NCBI RefSeq assembly: GCF_000379425.1
Contig: NZ_KB902193.1
Span: 124,001 to 188,000, forward strand
Length of the DNA: 64,000 nucleotides
Direction of reading: 5' to 3'
Source of the DNA: Corynebacterium lubricantis DSM 45231
GTDB lineage: Bacteria; Actinomycetota; Actinomycetes; Mycobacteriales; Mycobacteriaceae
Position 1 is the stretch's first letter; each line of letters opens with the position of its first letter. Below the pieces are notes generated by a model that had not been told where the DNA came from, ran no database searches, and saw nothing but the letters and a program-made list of their open reading frames with translations. Below, in pieces: positions 1 through 8,873 of this stretch. The position numbers and the translations under genes are program-made.

Positions 1-1689
1 TCAACACCGTTATCTTCTGACCAAGACCCTCAGGAACCAACAACGCGCCAAACGTCGCTGCTTGACGCAACGTGTGAGAACTTTGTTTATGACATGGCAG
101 AGCACTCGCCTACCTTGGCAACCGAGCTGGGAATCGTCGGATACGACGGGGAACTTCAGGATTTCTCACCTGAATACTGGGATTCGCTCGCAGACCGAAT
201 CCGCGAGCTGATGGCTGACGTGGATGCACTCAATGACGGCACCGATGAATCCGATGACGAGGATGATTTCGACAGTGTCGATCATGTCACCGCAGCGATT
301 CTGCGTGACCGCATGGGATTGGAATTAGAGCTCCTTCACCAGGGAGAGTTCCAGGCACAGCTCAACAATATTGAGTCACCAGTTCAGACGATCCGCGACA
401 CCTTTTCTCTGATGCCGACGGATACTCCCGAACAGCTCGAGGCGATTGAATCCCGTCTCTCTAAGGTTGCCCACGCCCTGCACGGCTACCGTGAGTCCCT
501 CGCAGACGCGGCGAGCCATGGCCTGGTTGCGGCTCACCGCCAGATTGATGCCGTCATTGACCAGTGTGAAAACTTGGCCGATGAGGGAAGCCTCCTCGAG
601 TCGTTGGGTGTGGACCCTGAATCGAGCGCTGTTACCTCCGCCAAGGCCGCATTCGGCGAAATGGCGGACTGGCTGTCCACCGAACTCAATCCGCTGGGTT
701 CTTTGGAGGAAGCCTTCGGACGCGAACGGTACGAGCTCTTCTCTGAGTACTTCGTGGGCTATCAAGTTGATCTCGACGAGGCCTACGAGTGGGGTCTGGA
801 CCAGCTGCATCAAATCGTCAGCAAGCAGAAGCAGCTGGCGCGCAAGCTTTACGGCGATGATTGCCCCGTCCGCGTTGCCTACCGGCGCTTGAACGAGGAG
901 TCGCGCTACACCCTCGAAGGCACCGACGAGCTACAGCAGTGGATGTCCAAGGTCTCGCACCGCGCGATCGAAGAACTCGACGGAATGCACTTCACCATTC
1001 CAGAGGAGATCAAGGAGCTGGATTGCCGCATCGATCCGGCAGGCTCCGGTGGCATTTTCTACACCCCGCCAGCCGACGATTTCTCCCGTCCGGGCACCAT
1101 GTGGTGGTCGGTGCCCAAGGGCCAGACCACATTCCATAAGTGGCAGGAGTTGTCCACGGTATTCCACGAAGGCGTGCCAGGGCATCATCTGCAGCTCGGC
1201 ATCACGTTGACCGAGAAGGACAATCTCAACCTGTGGCGTCGCACGATGAACTGGCACTCGGGCCACGGTGAGGGCTGGGCGCTCTACGCCGAGCAGCTCA
1301 TGGATGAGTTCGGCTACATGCGTGACCCGGGCATGAAGATGGGTCTCCTGGATTCTCAGCGCCTGCGCGCGGCCCGCGTAGTGCTGGACATCGGCGTGCA
1401 CTTGGGTAAGAAGGTTCCGGAAGGATCTGGCGTGTGGGATGCCTCCTACGCGAAATCTTTCCTGCGCGACAACACCGCGATGGATGAGGCAAACCTCTCC
1501 TTCGAGCTCGATCGGTACATGGGGTGGGCAGGCCAGGCACCGTCGTATGCGCTGGGTCAGCGCGCCTGGGTGCAGCTTCGCGACGATGCGCTTGCCGAAG
1601 GGCAGACGCTGACGCAGTTCCACGACGCGGCACTGCGCCTGGGTTCGATGCCCATGGACCTGTTGCGCAATGAAATCTTGAACAACTAG
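1..1689 (+). CDS. DUF885 family zinc-peptidase-like protein, 5' end cut by window
   Basis: The reading frame is open without a stop from base 1; the codons before the first ATG (94) read like protein (LLDATCENFVYD before MAEHSPTL), so the true start lies upstream of the window and the gene is 5'-partial. The visible 563 codons match the DUF885 family: a long helical N-terminal half, then the HEGVPGHHLQ motif (HExxxxH type, bases 1168-1197), a likely metal site, and the WALYAEQLMDEFG segment. Members are described as zincin-like hydrolases of unknown substrate. There is no signal peptide in the visible part, so it is probably cytoplasmic. It converges with and overlaps the next gene by 4 bases. 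Family certain, substrate unknown. Confidence 0.88.
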   Translation, partial: STPLSSDQDPQEPTTRQTSLLDATCENFVYDMAEHSPTLATELGIVGYDGELQDFSPEYWDSLADRIRELMADVDALNDGTDESDDEDDFDSVDHVTAAILRDRMGLELELLHQGEFQAQLNNIESPVQTIRDTFSLMPTDTPEQLEAIESRLSKVAHALHGYRESLADAASHGLVAAHRQIDAVIDQCENLADEGSLLESLGVDPESSAVTSAKAAFGEMADWLSTELNPLGSLEEAFGRERYELFSEYFVGYQVDLDEAYEWGLDQLHQIVSKQKQLARKLYGDDCPVRVAYRRLNEESRYTLEGTDELQQWMSKVSHRAIEELDGMHFTIPEEIKELDCRIDPAGSGGIFYTPPADDFSRPGTMWWSVPKGQTTFHKWQELSTVFHEGVPGHHLQLGITLTEKDNLNLWRRTMNWHSGHGEGWALYAEQLMDEFGYMRDPGMKMGLLDSQRLRAARVVLDIGVHLGKKVPEGSGVWDASYAKSFLRDNTAMDEANLSFELDRYMGWAGQAPSYALGQRAWVQLRDDALAEGQTLTQFHDAALRLGSMPMDLLRNEILNN

Positions 1690-2708
1690 AGCTTCTTCAA
1701 GATTTTCGGTAGCCATCCTGCCATGAGCAGGATGGCTACAAGTCTGATCAGCTGGATCGCCACGACTGCGGGGCCTGCCCCGCCCTCCGCCGAGAGTGCG
1801 AGGACCGTCTCCAGGGCGCCGGGACTCGTCGCTAAATAGCCCTCAAAATAGGAAATGCCGAGCCAGACGGACACCACCCACCCCATGGCGGCGCATGCCG
1901 CCATGACTACGGCGATGAAGATGAGTGTGGCGGGGAGCAGCCTGCCGAAGCGCTTCAGCGCGGGCACCGAGAGGGTACCGCCGCAGACCCAGCCGATGGC
2001 CAAGAAGGAAATGATCGACAAGGGCGCGGGAACAACCACGCCACCTGCGCCGAATTGCGTGAGGAGATACGAGACAAGCACGGTCAGCAGCAGCGGGCCG
2101 AACACGCTGGGCACCGGAAGGCGGATTAATTTGGCAAGCGGGTTACCCAGCACCGCGATGGCGATGACAACGAGCCACATCCACCACGGCACGCTGGCCA
2201 GTGGCGCGATCGTGCTTTCTCCGGGTCTGTCGAGGAAGGAAGCCACCAGTGGCAAGGTCATGGAGACGGCCAGGAGGCGCAGGTACTGGGTCAGAGCGAC
2301 GTAGCGGGCATCGGCACCTAGCTCGTGCGCGATGACCGGCATGATCGAGGCGCCACCAGAGAGCATGGAGAGGATGCCGGTTTCGTGCGAGACACCGTAG
2401 CGGGACAGGAGAATTCCGCCACCGAATCCGATGCCCACGGTCACAGCGGCCACGGCCAGGCCTGCCGGCAGGTAACCCAACAGCTGCATCGCGGGTACCC
2501 CCACCAAGGGGACCGCGGCGAGCACGCCGATGATGCCGCGCCCAAACGCGTAGAACTTCTTGTTGATCACAAGTTCTCGCCCCGTGCCTAACGCTATGGC
2601 CCCGGATGCGATGATCGCGGCGAGAATCCACGCTGCGGGAACATTCCAGGCGGTGAATGCGACACCGAGCCCGAGGGACGCCACGACAACAATTATCCAC
2701 CTGAACAC
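1686..2708 (-). CDS. AbrB/AmoA-type integral membrane protein
   Basis: About 340 residues, almost entirely hydrophobic, with roughly 10 membrane segments in two similar halves (SGGASIMPVIAHELGADARY and SPGALETVLALS are characteristic). This fits the family annotated as 'AbrB family transcriptional regulator' or 'ammonia monooxygenase' (PF05145), which by sequence are membrane proteins; neither name describes a proven function. A longer frame reaches ATG 2777, but that would run into the divergent gene starting at 2733, so I prefer the GTG at 2708 (VFRWIIVVVASLG, straight into the first membrane helix). It is divergent from the YciI-like gene with only 24 bases between starts. Start uncertain. 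Confidence 0.75.
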   Translation of the reverse strand: MFRWIIVVVASLGLGVAFTAWNVPAAWILAAIIASGAIALGTGRELVINKKFYAFGRGIIGVLAAVPLVGVPAMQLLGYLPAGLAVAAVTVGIGFGGGILLSRYGVSHETGILSMLSGGASIMPVIAHELGADARYVALTQYLRLLAVSMTLPLVASFLDRPGESTIAPLASVPWWMWLVVIAIAVLGNPLAKLIRLPVPSVFGPLLLTVLVSYLLTQFGAGGVVVPAPLSIISFLAIGWVCGGTLSVPALKRFGRLLPATLIFIAVVMAACAAMGWVVSVWLGISYFEGYLATSPGALETVLALSAEGGAGPAVVAIQLIRLVAILLMAGWLPKILKKL

Positions 2709-2732
2709 GTCACTTACACTACCGTTAGAGGC

Positions 2733-3080
2733 ATGAGCCAATACCTTTTGAGCATTTATCATGAACCAGGCGTTCACGCATCCGGCACCGCTTACCAGTC
2801 CGAAGAAGAGATGCAGAACGCATTCGACAAGGTCGCGAAGTTCAACGAACGCATCATGGCTGACGGCCAGTTCGTCTACGCGTGTGGCCTCACCCCGCCA
2901 GAATCCGCGCGCCGGGTCAATATTGACGGCAGCGTTTTGTCCGGCCCAGCTTCTCCTGGCGATCGCCAGTTGGGCGGGTTCTGGGTCATTGAGGTTGCTG
3001 ACGACGAGACCGCACTTGCGGTAGCGCAGCGCGGCGCTGAGGCGTGTGGGCAGCAGGTGGAAGTTCGGTCTATGCAGTGA
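2733..3080 (+). CDS. YciI-like / YCII-related domain protein
   Basis: 115 residues beginning MSQYLLSIYHEPG. The short dimeric alpha-beta barrel pattern (beta start, FNERIMADGQFV, GGFWVIEVADDETAL) matches the YCII-related family (PF03795), small cytoplasmic proteins found near ECF sigma factors or alone, mostly of unknown activity. The ATG at 2733 is about 12 bases after a -10-like TACACT (2715-2720), so the mRNA leader would be very short. Its 3' end overlaps the start region of the downstream TauE/SafE gene. Confidence 0.75.
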   Translation: MSQYLLSIYHEPGVHASGTAYQSEEEMQNAFDKVAKFNERIMADGQFVYACGLTPPESARRVNIDGSVLSGPASPGDRQLGGFWVIEVADDETALAVAQRGAEACGQQVEVRSMQ

Positions 3081-3826
3081 TAGTCCTGCTCCTCGCAGCG
3101 GCGGCTGTCGCTGGGTGGGTGGATGCTGTTATTGGCGGCGGAGGGCTCATTCTGATCCCCGTCCTCATGGCTTCCACCGGCCTGCCTGCGGCCAGCGTGT
3201 TGGCCACGAACAAGGTTGCCGCTGTCTTCGGCACGGCATCCGCCGCATTCACGATGGTGCGCAAAGTCGGCGTGCCACGGCGGGTGTGGGGCTACGCCGT
3301 TGTCGCGGCGGTGTGCTCGGGGCTGGGAGCGCTGGCCGTCTCGCTGATTAGCGACGATGTTGTGCGCCCCTTCATCATCGTGTTGTTGGTTGCCGTCGGT
3401 ATCTTTGTGGCGTTCAAACCGTCGTTCGGTCAAGGCGATGCGAAAGGCACGGCAACGCGCACGCGGGTGCTGCTGGGCCTTCTTCTTGTCGCAGCGATTG
3501 GCTTCTACGACGGAATCTTCGGCCCGGGAACCGGCATGTTCTTGATTATGGGCTTTACCGCAATCTTCTCCCAGAACTTTTTACGCTCGGCGGCCATGGC
3601 CAAGGTGGTCAACACCGCAACAAACCTCGGTGCTCTGGCCGTCTTTATTGCAGGTGGACACGTGGAATGGGGGTTGGCGTTAGCGTTGGCGGTCGCCAAT
3701 GTCATCGGCGCCCAACTAGGCGCGCGCACCGTCCTCGGAGGCGGAACTACGCTGGTCAGATATGCCATGTTGACACTTGTTGTCGTGCTCACGGTGTACT
3801 TGGGTATTCAGGAGTTCAGTTCGTAG
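3044..3826 (+). CDS. TauE/SafE (TSUP) family sulfite/anion exporter
   Basis: About 250 residues with 8 hydrophobic helices. The N-terminal GWVDAVIGGGGLILIPVL and the mid-protein GFYDGIFGPGTGMFLIMGF are the two repeat signatures of the TSUP family (PF01925), which exports sulfite, sulfoacetate and similar anions; the substrate here cannot be told. The start is unclear: GTG 3044 overlaps the preceding gene by 37 bases, whereas GTG 3077 would give a GTGA overlap with the upstream stop and start right at the first helix. Either way it is coupled to the YciI-like gene. Confidence 0.85.
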   Translation: MWAAGGSSVYAVIVLLLAAAAVAGWVDAVIGGGGLILIPVLMASTGLPAASVLATNKVAAVFGTASAAFTMVRKVGVPRRVWGYAVVAAVCSGLGALAVSLISDDVVRPFIIVLLVAVGIFVAFKPSFGQGDAKGTATRTRVLLGLLLVAAIGFYDGIFGPGTGMFLIMGFTAIFSQNFLRSAAMAKVVNTATNLGALAVFIAGGHVEWGLALALAVANVIGAQLGARTVLGGGTTLVRYAMLTLVVVLTVYLGIQEFSS

Positions 3827-3912
3827 AGCGCCGCATCGAGCGGGAAAACCTACAGCCTTTTCACAAGACGATTGTCAGGTATCCGGCAGATCACTTCTTT
3901 AACATTGAAAAC

Positions 3913-4212
3913 ATGCATTATCCAGAAGGCGTCATTGAAATCCGCCTTGACCACAACGCCGACCACGAGATCGATGAGGAGTACGCCACCAGGCTCATCG
4001 AGGAGACGCAGTCTTTCGCTCGGCGCTTCCCCACACAGCAAATTCACGTGGTAGGAACCACGGAGGCGATGCCTGTCCTGGCCATCGCGCTGAGCATGCA
4101 GGACGATATTTCCGACAACGTTGTTTTGGTCGAACATGGGCACGAATGCTCGGAGCATCGTATTGTGGTCTCCGCCGACTACATCTTGGACGGCACGTCA
4201 GTATTGGTCTAG
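3913..4212 (+). CDS. small conserved-looking protein, function unknown
   Basis: I do not recognise a family. From ATG 3913 it gives 99 residues (MHYPEGVIEIRLDHNADHE...), acidic, with an apparent alternating beta/alpha pattern (IRLDH, LIEETQSFARRF, IHVVGTTEA, NVVLVEHG, HRIVVSADY). The same frame is open further upstream into the TauE/SafE gene, but no good start codon with a ribosome binding site lies between 3823 and 3913. A TAACAT at 3900-3905 could be a -10 element for a leaderless start at 3913. A terminator hairpin follows immediately. Coding judged from codon-position composition only; start uncertain. Confidence 0.5.
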   Translation: MHYPEGVIEIRLDHNADHEIDEEYATRLIEETQSFARRFPTQQIHVVGTTEAMPVLAIALSMQDDISDNVVLVEHGHECSEHRIVVSADYILDGTSVLV

Positions 4213-4235
4213 CCGCAAAGCTAGCTGCGGTTTTT
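4213..4235 (+). terminator. Rho-independent terminator overlapping the hrpB 3' end
   Basis: CCGCA (4213-4217) pairs with TGCGG (4226-4230) around AAGCTAGC, followed by TTTTT (4231-4235). It ends the small gene on the plus strand and lies over the last codons and stop (4221-4223) of the convergent hrpB. Confidence 0.65.
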
Positions 4236-6497
4236 CGTGCGCGCTGTCGCCTTGGCACTCCAGGGGTCTTCCGGCCAGGGGTGTTTTGGGTAGCGCCCAC
4301 GCATTTCCTTGCGGACCTCTTGGTACGGTCCATCCCAGAAGCTGGCTAAGTCATCGGTGACGGCAAGTTCACGCCCAGCAGGCGAGAGCAGGTGGAACAG
4401 CACGCGCTGGCCCACAATCTCCGGGGAACTGGCCAATCCGAAACATTCCTGCAGCTTAACGCGCACGATGGGTCGGCCCGTGGAGTAATCAACGCGCGGG
4501 TGTGAGCCGCTGGGCACATTGAGTTTTTCGGGCACGAGTTCGCCGAGCTTCGCCGCCTCCGGCCACGGTAATTGGCGCTGCAGTGCCGGGTACACATCAA
4601 TCTTTCCGATCGGCCGGCCCTTCGCTACTTCCATCAATTCAGGCGAATAGTCGCCTTGGCTGACATCGGGCCACGGCGCGCCCACGCGCTGGTGCAGGTA
4701 GTCCAGCCGATCCTTCAATCCCTGCGCCTTCTCCGACAGCGCGAAGGCCGAAAGCCCCACACCGTGCAGCGCGTCGGCGGCTTCGGCGGGAGAGAGCTTG
4801 ACCGGGGTGGAGCTCAGCTCGATCGCCCCGACCGCCTTAACTCGCCTGCCTCGGACCTTCCCATCGACCAGGCTTGCGCGAGCCTCCTCCGTGATCATGT
4901 GCGCCGGTACATCATTCAGCGCGGCCGCGGAGTGAATGATGGCCCCGCGCGCGGTGAGTTGCACCTCGGCGGCGGCGATCCATTCTGGCGCCCCCATTTC
5001 CACACCCAAGCTCGCGCGTGTGCCCGCGGCAAGTAAGTATTCGGAGCCCACGCGCCTGCCCACCCAGCCTGGGTAGGCGGCAGCGACCACGTCGCCAGCG
5101 GGCACCGGAGCTGACTTATCGACGAGTCGTGCCAACCTGGACATCTGCTGCTTCGGAGCGCGCAGCCGTGCAAGATCGCCGCTCAACCCCTCCGCCAGGA
5201 CGGCGACAGTGGGGGCAGCTCCCGAGCCGTACTCCACGAGCGCGTTGCCCAGTCGGGGATCGAGGGGCATTTGCGCCAGGGTGGTGCCGCGGTCCGTGAT
5301 ATGGCCGGATTCGTCGATGACCCCGAGTAAGCGGAGCGACTCTTCCGCGTCGTCGAGGGCGGGCGCGGGCGGGGCGCTGAGCAGGGGCAACCCGACGCCG
5401 CGGGGAGTGCCCCAGGCCGCCAAAGTGAGTGTCGCATCGGTGAGATCCGAGGTAGCAATTTCCGGGGTGATCTCGGCGGGAAAGTGCTGGTAATCGTCTA
5501 GAGAATAGGCGCGTAGGACCGTCCCCGGGCCGAGACGGCCCGCGCGCCCGGCGCGCTGGTCGGCACTCGAGCGCGCCGTGGATACGGTGACCAGGCCGGT
5601 CATGGCACGTGCCGCGTCGCGACGAGGAACCCTGGACAGGCCGGCATCAATAACGCGGTGCACACCTGGGACGGTGATGGAGGATTCGGCAATTGTCGTG
5701 GCCACCACCACCTGCGCGTCACCGTTGAGGGCTTCGTCCTGTTCCTGATTGCTCAGCCGACCGTGGAGGGCAGCCGCGTGAATGCGCTGGGCGGCAAGGC
5801 CTTGGCACACGAGCTCCACCTCGCGCACGCCGGGCACGAACACCAGGGTGCGCTCGTTGGTGTCGCTAGCGGCAAGGTCGGCAATGTGCGCATAGAACTC
5901 GCGGGTGCCCCGGGCCCGGCCCTCGTGCGGGTGATAGGAGATTTCCAGGGGATGGGTCACAGCGTCGGTGGACAGAATCTGTGCGCCCATGTGCTCGGAG
6001 AGGGTACGCGCGTCGAGGGTGGCGGACATGGCGGCCAGGTAGAGGTCGTCGCGAAGCGCTGCGACTTCCATGACCATGGCGAGTACGAGGTCGGTGTCGA
6101 GCTGGCGCTCGTGGACCTCGTCGACGATCACAGCGCCGACGCCTTCGAGCTCCGGGTCGCGCAGGAGCCGGTTGAGCAGGACTCCCGGGGTGACGAATTC
6201 GACGAGCGATCCGTCGAAGTGCTCTCCGCGGATGGAATATCCGACGCGGTCGCCCAGGGGGGAATCGTCGAGAAGCGCAAGCCTGCGTGCAGCCGCGCGG
6301 ACGGCGACGCGACGGGGCGCGGTGACTAATGTCTTGCCTGCGATATTGCTGATCGCCGGTGGCAGGAGGGTGGTTTTGCCTGTTCCCGGGGGTGCTTCGA
6401 CAACGAGCGGGCCAGTTGCGGGCAGCTGGTCGATCACATTGGCGACGGGGAGTCCGGCGCCGATGCGGGAGAGGTCGAATGGAGCGGGCATAGGCAT
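4221..6497 (-). CDS. hrpB: ATP-dependent helicase HrpB (DEAH box)
   Basis: About 758 residues, close to the family norm. Superfamily 2 motifs appear in order: Walker A PPGTGKTTLLPPAI, DEVHER (motif II), MSATLD (motif III), QRAGRAGR (motif VI), then the HrpB-type C-terminal domain. HrpB proteins are DEAH-box RNA helicases whose bacterial role is poorly defined. The frame opens with TTG 6521, but ATG 6497 (MPMPAPFDLSRIGAGLP) is a better start and leaves room for the divergent cmtR promoter. It converges with the small upstream gene; transcription is independent of both neighbours. Confidence 0.93.
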   Translation of the reverse strand: MPMPAPFDLSRIGAGLPVANVIDQLPATGPLVVEAPPGTGKTTLLPPAISNIAGKTLVTAPRRVAVRAAARRLALLDDSPLGDRVGYSIRGEHFDGSLVEFVTPGVLLNRLLRDPELEGVGAVIVDEVHERQLDTDLVLAMVMEVAALRDDLYLAAMSATLDARTLSEHMGAQILSTDAVTHPLEISYHPHEGRARGTREFYAHIADLAASDTNERTLVFVPGVREVELVCQGLAAQRIHAAALHGRLSNQEQDEALNGDAQVVVATTIAESSITVPGVHRVIDAGLSRVPRRDAARAMTGLVTVSTARSSADQRAGRAGRLGPGTVLRAYSLDDYQHFPAEITPEIATSDLTDATLTLAAWGTPRGVGLPLLSAPPAPALDDAEESLRLLGVIDESGHITDRGTTLAQMPLDPRLGNALVEYGSGAAPTVAVLAEGLSGDLARLRAPKQQMSRLARLVDKSAPVPAGDVVAAAYPGWVGRRVGSEYLLAAGTRASLGVEMGAPEWIAAAEVQLTARGAIIHSAAALNDVPAHMITEEARASLVDGKVRGRRVKAVGAIELSSTPVKLSPAEAADALHGVGLSAFALSEKAQGLKDRLDYLHQRVGAPWPDVSQGDYSPELMEVAKGRPIGKIDVYPALQRQLPWPEAAKLGELVPEKLNVPSGSHPRVDYSTGRPIVRVKLQECFGLASSPEIVGQRVLFHLLSPAGRELAVTDDLASFWDGPYQEVRKEMRGRYPKHPWPEDPWSAKATARTKNRS

Positions 6498-6524
6498 CAA
6501 GGGTAGTAGAGGGGCTGACAAAAG

Positions 6525-6568
6525 TTATCAATTGTTCAGTAGGCGATGTATAGTCACTGTGTGCTGAC
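6525..6568 (+). promoter_or_regulatory. cmtR promoter with leaderless GTG start and possible operator
   Basis: TTATCA (6525-6530), 18-base spacer, TATAGT (6549-6554), with the GTG start at 6561 about 7 bases after the -10, so the mRNA is probably leaderless. GTCA (6553-6556) and TGAC (6565-6568) form a short inverted repeat over the start site, a plausible place for CmtR autorepression. The operator call is inference. Confidence 0.5.
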
Positions 6569-6920
6569 TATTACTTCAAAACTGGACGTGATGAATCGTC
6601 TCGGTCGCGCGATGGCCGATCCGACTCGCTCGCGCATTCTGATGACTTTGCTCGAAGGCCCGAGCTACCCGGCGGAATTGTCCCGCGATCTGGACCTGAC
6701 CCGCTCAAACGTGTCCAACCACCTGACGTGTCTGCGCGACTGCGGGATCGTGGTGGCCGAACCGGAGGGGCGCAAGACGCGCTATGAAATTGCGGATCCG
6801 CACCTGACGGCCGCGCTGAACTCGCTGCTCGAGGTTACCCTTGCCGTCGATGAGGATGCTCCGTGCATCGATGCGACGTGCGAGGTGCCGGGGTGCGAAG
6901 GTGCGGGGGCCGCGCAATGA
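6561..6920 (+). CDS. cmtR: CmtR-type Cd/Pb-sensing ArsR/SmtB repressor
   Basis: From GTG 6561 the protein has 119 residues with an ArsR winged helix (LTRSNVSNHLTCLRDCG). With this start the cysteines fall at positions 57, 61 and 102, exactly the numbering of the Cd/Pb ligands of Mycobacterium tuberculosis CmtR, which supports both family and start; the frame's upstream ATG 6546 would break this. Two more cysteines follow in the tail (ATCEVPGC). Known role: derepresses its own operon on binding Cd(II) or Pb(II). It overlaps the next gene, ctpG, by ATGA; in M. tuberculosis cmtR is likewise close to ctpG. Confidence 0.9.
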   Translation: MLTITSKLDVMNRLGRAMADPTRSRILMTLLEGPSYPAELSRDLDLTRSNVSNHLTCLRDCGIVVAEPEGRKTRYEIADPHLTAALNSLLEVTLAVDEDAPCIDATCEVPGCEGAGAAQ

Positions 6921-8824
6921 CCGAAGTGATGAAGCCTCAGGTTGAGGGCAGCGACCTCGACGATGATGACGATGACGACGACGGCCCGTGGTGGAAAGAC
7001 CGCGAGGTCATGCCGGCGGTACTGTCCGGTGTGGCGCTGGTCCTTGGTCTGATCTGCGAGTGGACCGGGCTTGAAACGGTAGCCCAGGTCCTGTTCTGGG
7101 CCTCGCTACTGCTGGGTGCCTCTACGTTTACACCTGGAGCGATCCGGAACTTGTTCAAGGGCAAGCTGGGTATCAGCCTGCTGATGACGATCAGTGCGAT
7201 CGGCGCCCTCATTCTGGGCTATGTCGAAGAGGCCGCAGCGCTGGCGTTTTTGTACTCGATTGTTGAGGCACTCGAGGATAAGGCTATGGACCGCGCACGC
7301 GGCGGGCTGCGCTCCCTGCTTAAGCTCGTGCCCGAAACGGCGACGATTGGCCGCGGCGGCAAGCGAGAAAACATCGCGGCGAAGGATCTCGAAGTTGGCC
7401 AGCTGATGCTGGTTGCGCCGGGCGAGCGCATCGCCACCGACGGAATTGTGCGCAGCGGGCGCAGCACCCTGGATACCTCGGCGATTACGGGAGAATCGAT
7501 TCCCGTCGAGGTCGTTGTAGGCGATACCGTTTCCGCCGGCGCGATCAATACCTCTGGCGCACTTGAGGTAGAAACGACGGCAGCCGGCAGTGATAACTCG
7601 CTGACTACCATCGTCGAGTTGGTCGAACAGGCCCAAAATGAAAAGGGCGAGCGGGCGCGCATCGCCGACCGGATTGCCAAGCCGCTGGTGCCCGGCGTGC
7701 TTATCTTGGCCGTGCTTGTCGCGGTGCTCGGTTCGCTTCTGGGCGACCCGGAAGTCTGGATCACGCGCGCGCTCGTCGTGCTCGTTGCGGCCTCGCCTTG
7801 TGCGCTGGCCATCTCAGTACCGCTGACTGTCGTGGCTGGTATTGGTGCCGCCAGCAAGTTCGGCGTGGTAATTAAATCGGGTGCGGCCTTCGAGCGCCTC
7901 GGCACGATCAAGCACGTCGCCGTGGATAAGACCGGCACGCTGACTCGCAACGAGCCGACCGTCACCGCGGTTCTGGCCGTTGACTCGGTAAGCGAACAGC
8001 AGGTTCTTCAGTGGGCTGCGGCCCTGGAGCACAGCAGCTCCCACCCGCTGGCCACCGCGATTACCCAGGCAGCACCCGAAGTTGTCGAGGGAACCGAGAT
8101 TTCCGAGCGTGCAGGCCACGGCATCGAAGGCACCGTCGACGGCGCGCGCATCACCGTGGGCAGCCCGCGCTGGATCGACGCAGGCGAGCTTGCAGGGCAG
8201 GTCACAGGGTTAGAGGACCAGGGGATGACGGTGGTCGTCGTCAAGCGCGAAAACGATACGGTCGGTGCGATCGGCGTGCGCGACGAGCTTCGCGACGAGG
8301 TCCCACAGGTCGTTGACACCCTCGCAGATCAGGGCCTGGGCGTGACCATGCTGACCGGCGACAATGCGCGGACCGCCGCGGCGCTCGCCCGGCAAGCAGG
8401 AATTAGCGACGTCCGCGCCGAGCTGCGCCCAGAGGACAAAGCGAGCGCCGTTGCGGAGTTGTCGCAGTCTTCGTCCGTGGCGATGATCGGCGACGGAATC
8501 AACGATGCGCCTGCCCTGGCGAGTGCCGATGTGGGCATAGCGATGGGTGTTTCTGGCTCCGATGCGGCCCTCGAATCCGCCGACGTGGTCTTTACGGGAA
8601 GCGACCTGCGCCTCATCCCGCGTGCGCTTGCTCACGCGCGGCGCGGCGGTCGGATCATCAACCAGAACATCGCGCTATCCCTGCTCATCATCGCGGTCCT
8701 GATGCCGCTGGCGATCACAGGTGTGCTCGGGCTGGCCGCTGTGGTGCTGGTCCATGAGGTCGCCGAGATCTTCGTCATCCTTAACGGGCTGCGCGCCGCC
8801 CGGGTGGACAAGTCTCTGGACTAA
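6917..8824 (+). CDS. ctpG: P1B-type heavy-metal ATPase (CtpG-like)
   Basis: 635 residues from ATG 6917, which overlaps the cmtR stop. Motifs: TGES-type ITGESIPVE, SPCALAIS in the metal-binding helix (SPC rather than CPC), DKTGTLT phosphorylation site, HP dipeptide in SSSHPLA, MLTGDN, and GDGINDAPAL. The last helix carries HEVAE...LNGLRAAR. There is no N-terminal heavy-metal-associated domain; instead a run of eight aspartates (DLDDDDDDDDGP) precedes the first helix. The cmtR linkage points to Cd/Pb/Zn export, but the SPC motif is also typical of cobalt-type P1B-4 pumps, so the metal is open. Probably one transcript with cmtR. Confidence 0.85.
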   Translation: MTEVMKPQVEGSDLDDDDDDDDGPWWKDREVMPAVLSGVALVLGLICEWTGLETVAQVLFWASLLLGASTFTPGAIRNLFKGKLGISLLMTISAIGALILGYVEEAAALAFLYSIVEALEDKAMDRARGGLRSLLKLVPETATIGRGGKRENIAAKDLEVGQLMLVAPGERIATDGIVRSGRSTLDTSAITGESIPVEVVVGDTVSAGAINTSGALEVETTAAGSDNSLTTIVELVEQAQNEKGERARIADRIAKPLVPGVLILAVLVAVLGSLLGDPEVWITRALVVLVAASPCALAISVPLTVVAGIGAASKFGVVIKSGAAFERLGTIKHVAVDKTGTLTRNEPTVTAVLAVDSVSEQQVLQWAAALEHSSSHPLATAITQAAPEVVEGTEISERAGHGIEGTVDGARITVGSPRWIDAGELAGQVTGLEDQGMTVVVVKRENDTVGAIGVRDELRDEVPQVVDTLADQGLGVTMLTGDNARTAAALARQAGISDVRAELRPEDKASAVAELSQSSSVAMIGDGINDAPALASADVGIAMGVSGSDAALESADVVFTGSDLRLIPRALAHARRGGRIINQNIALSLLIIAVLMPLAITGVLGLAAVVLVHEVAEIFVILNGLRAARVDKSLD

Positions 8825-8837
8825 AGGAGTGCTACAG

Positions 8838-8867
8838 TCCCCTCTGAATTCTTCAACAAAGAGGGGA
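8838..8867 (+). promoter_or_regulatory. hairpin covering the SMR ribosome binding site
   Basis: TCCCCTCT (8838-8845) is a perfect complement of AGAGGGGA (8860-8867), with a 14-base loop. The right arm contains the GAGGGGAG ribosome binding site of the next gene (ATG 8874). No T-run follows, so it is more likely to affect translation (or stabilise RNA) than to terminate. Confidence 0.5.
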
Positions 8868-8873
8868 GCTGGG

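Noticed and set aside
2709..2777. ATG 2777 start for the AbrB/AmoA-type protein
   Set aside because: It would overlap the divergent YciI-like gene and add a hydrophilic leader not expected before the first helix.
5658..6329. 223-residue plus-strand frame opposite hrpB
   Set aside because: Runs through the conserved helicase motifs of hrpB on the other strand; no family match.
8825..8873. Guanidine riboswitch before the SMR genes
   Set aside because: The short gap has one hairpin with no ACGR loop or other ykkC-type signature.
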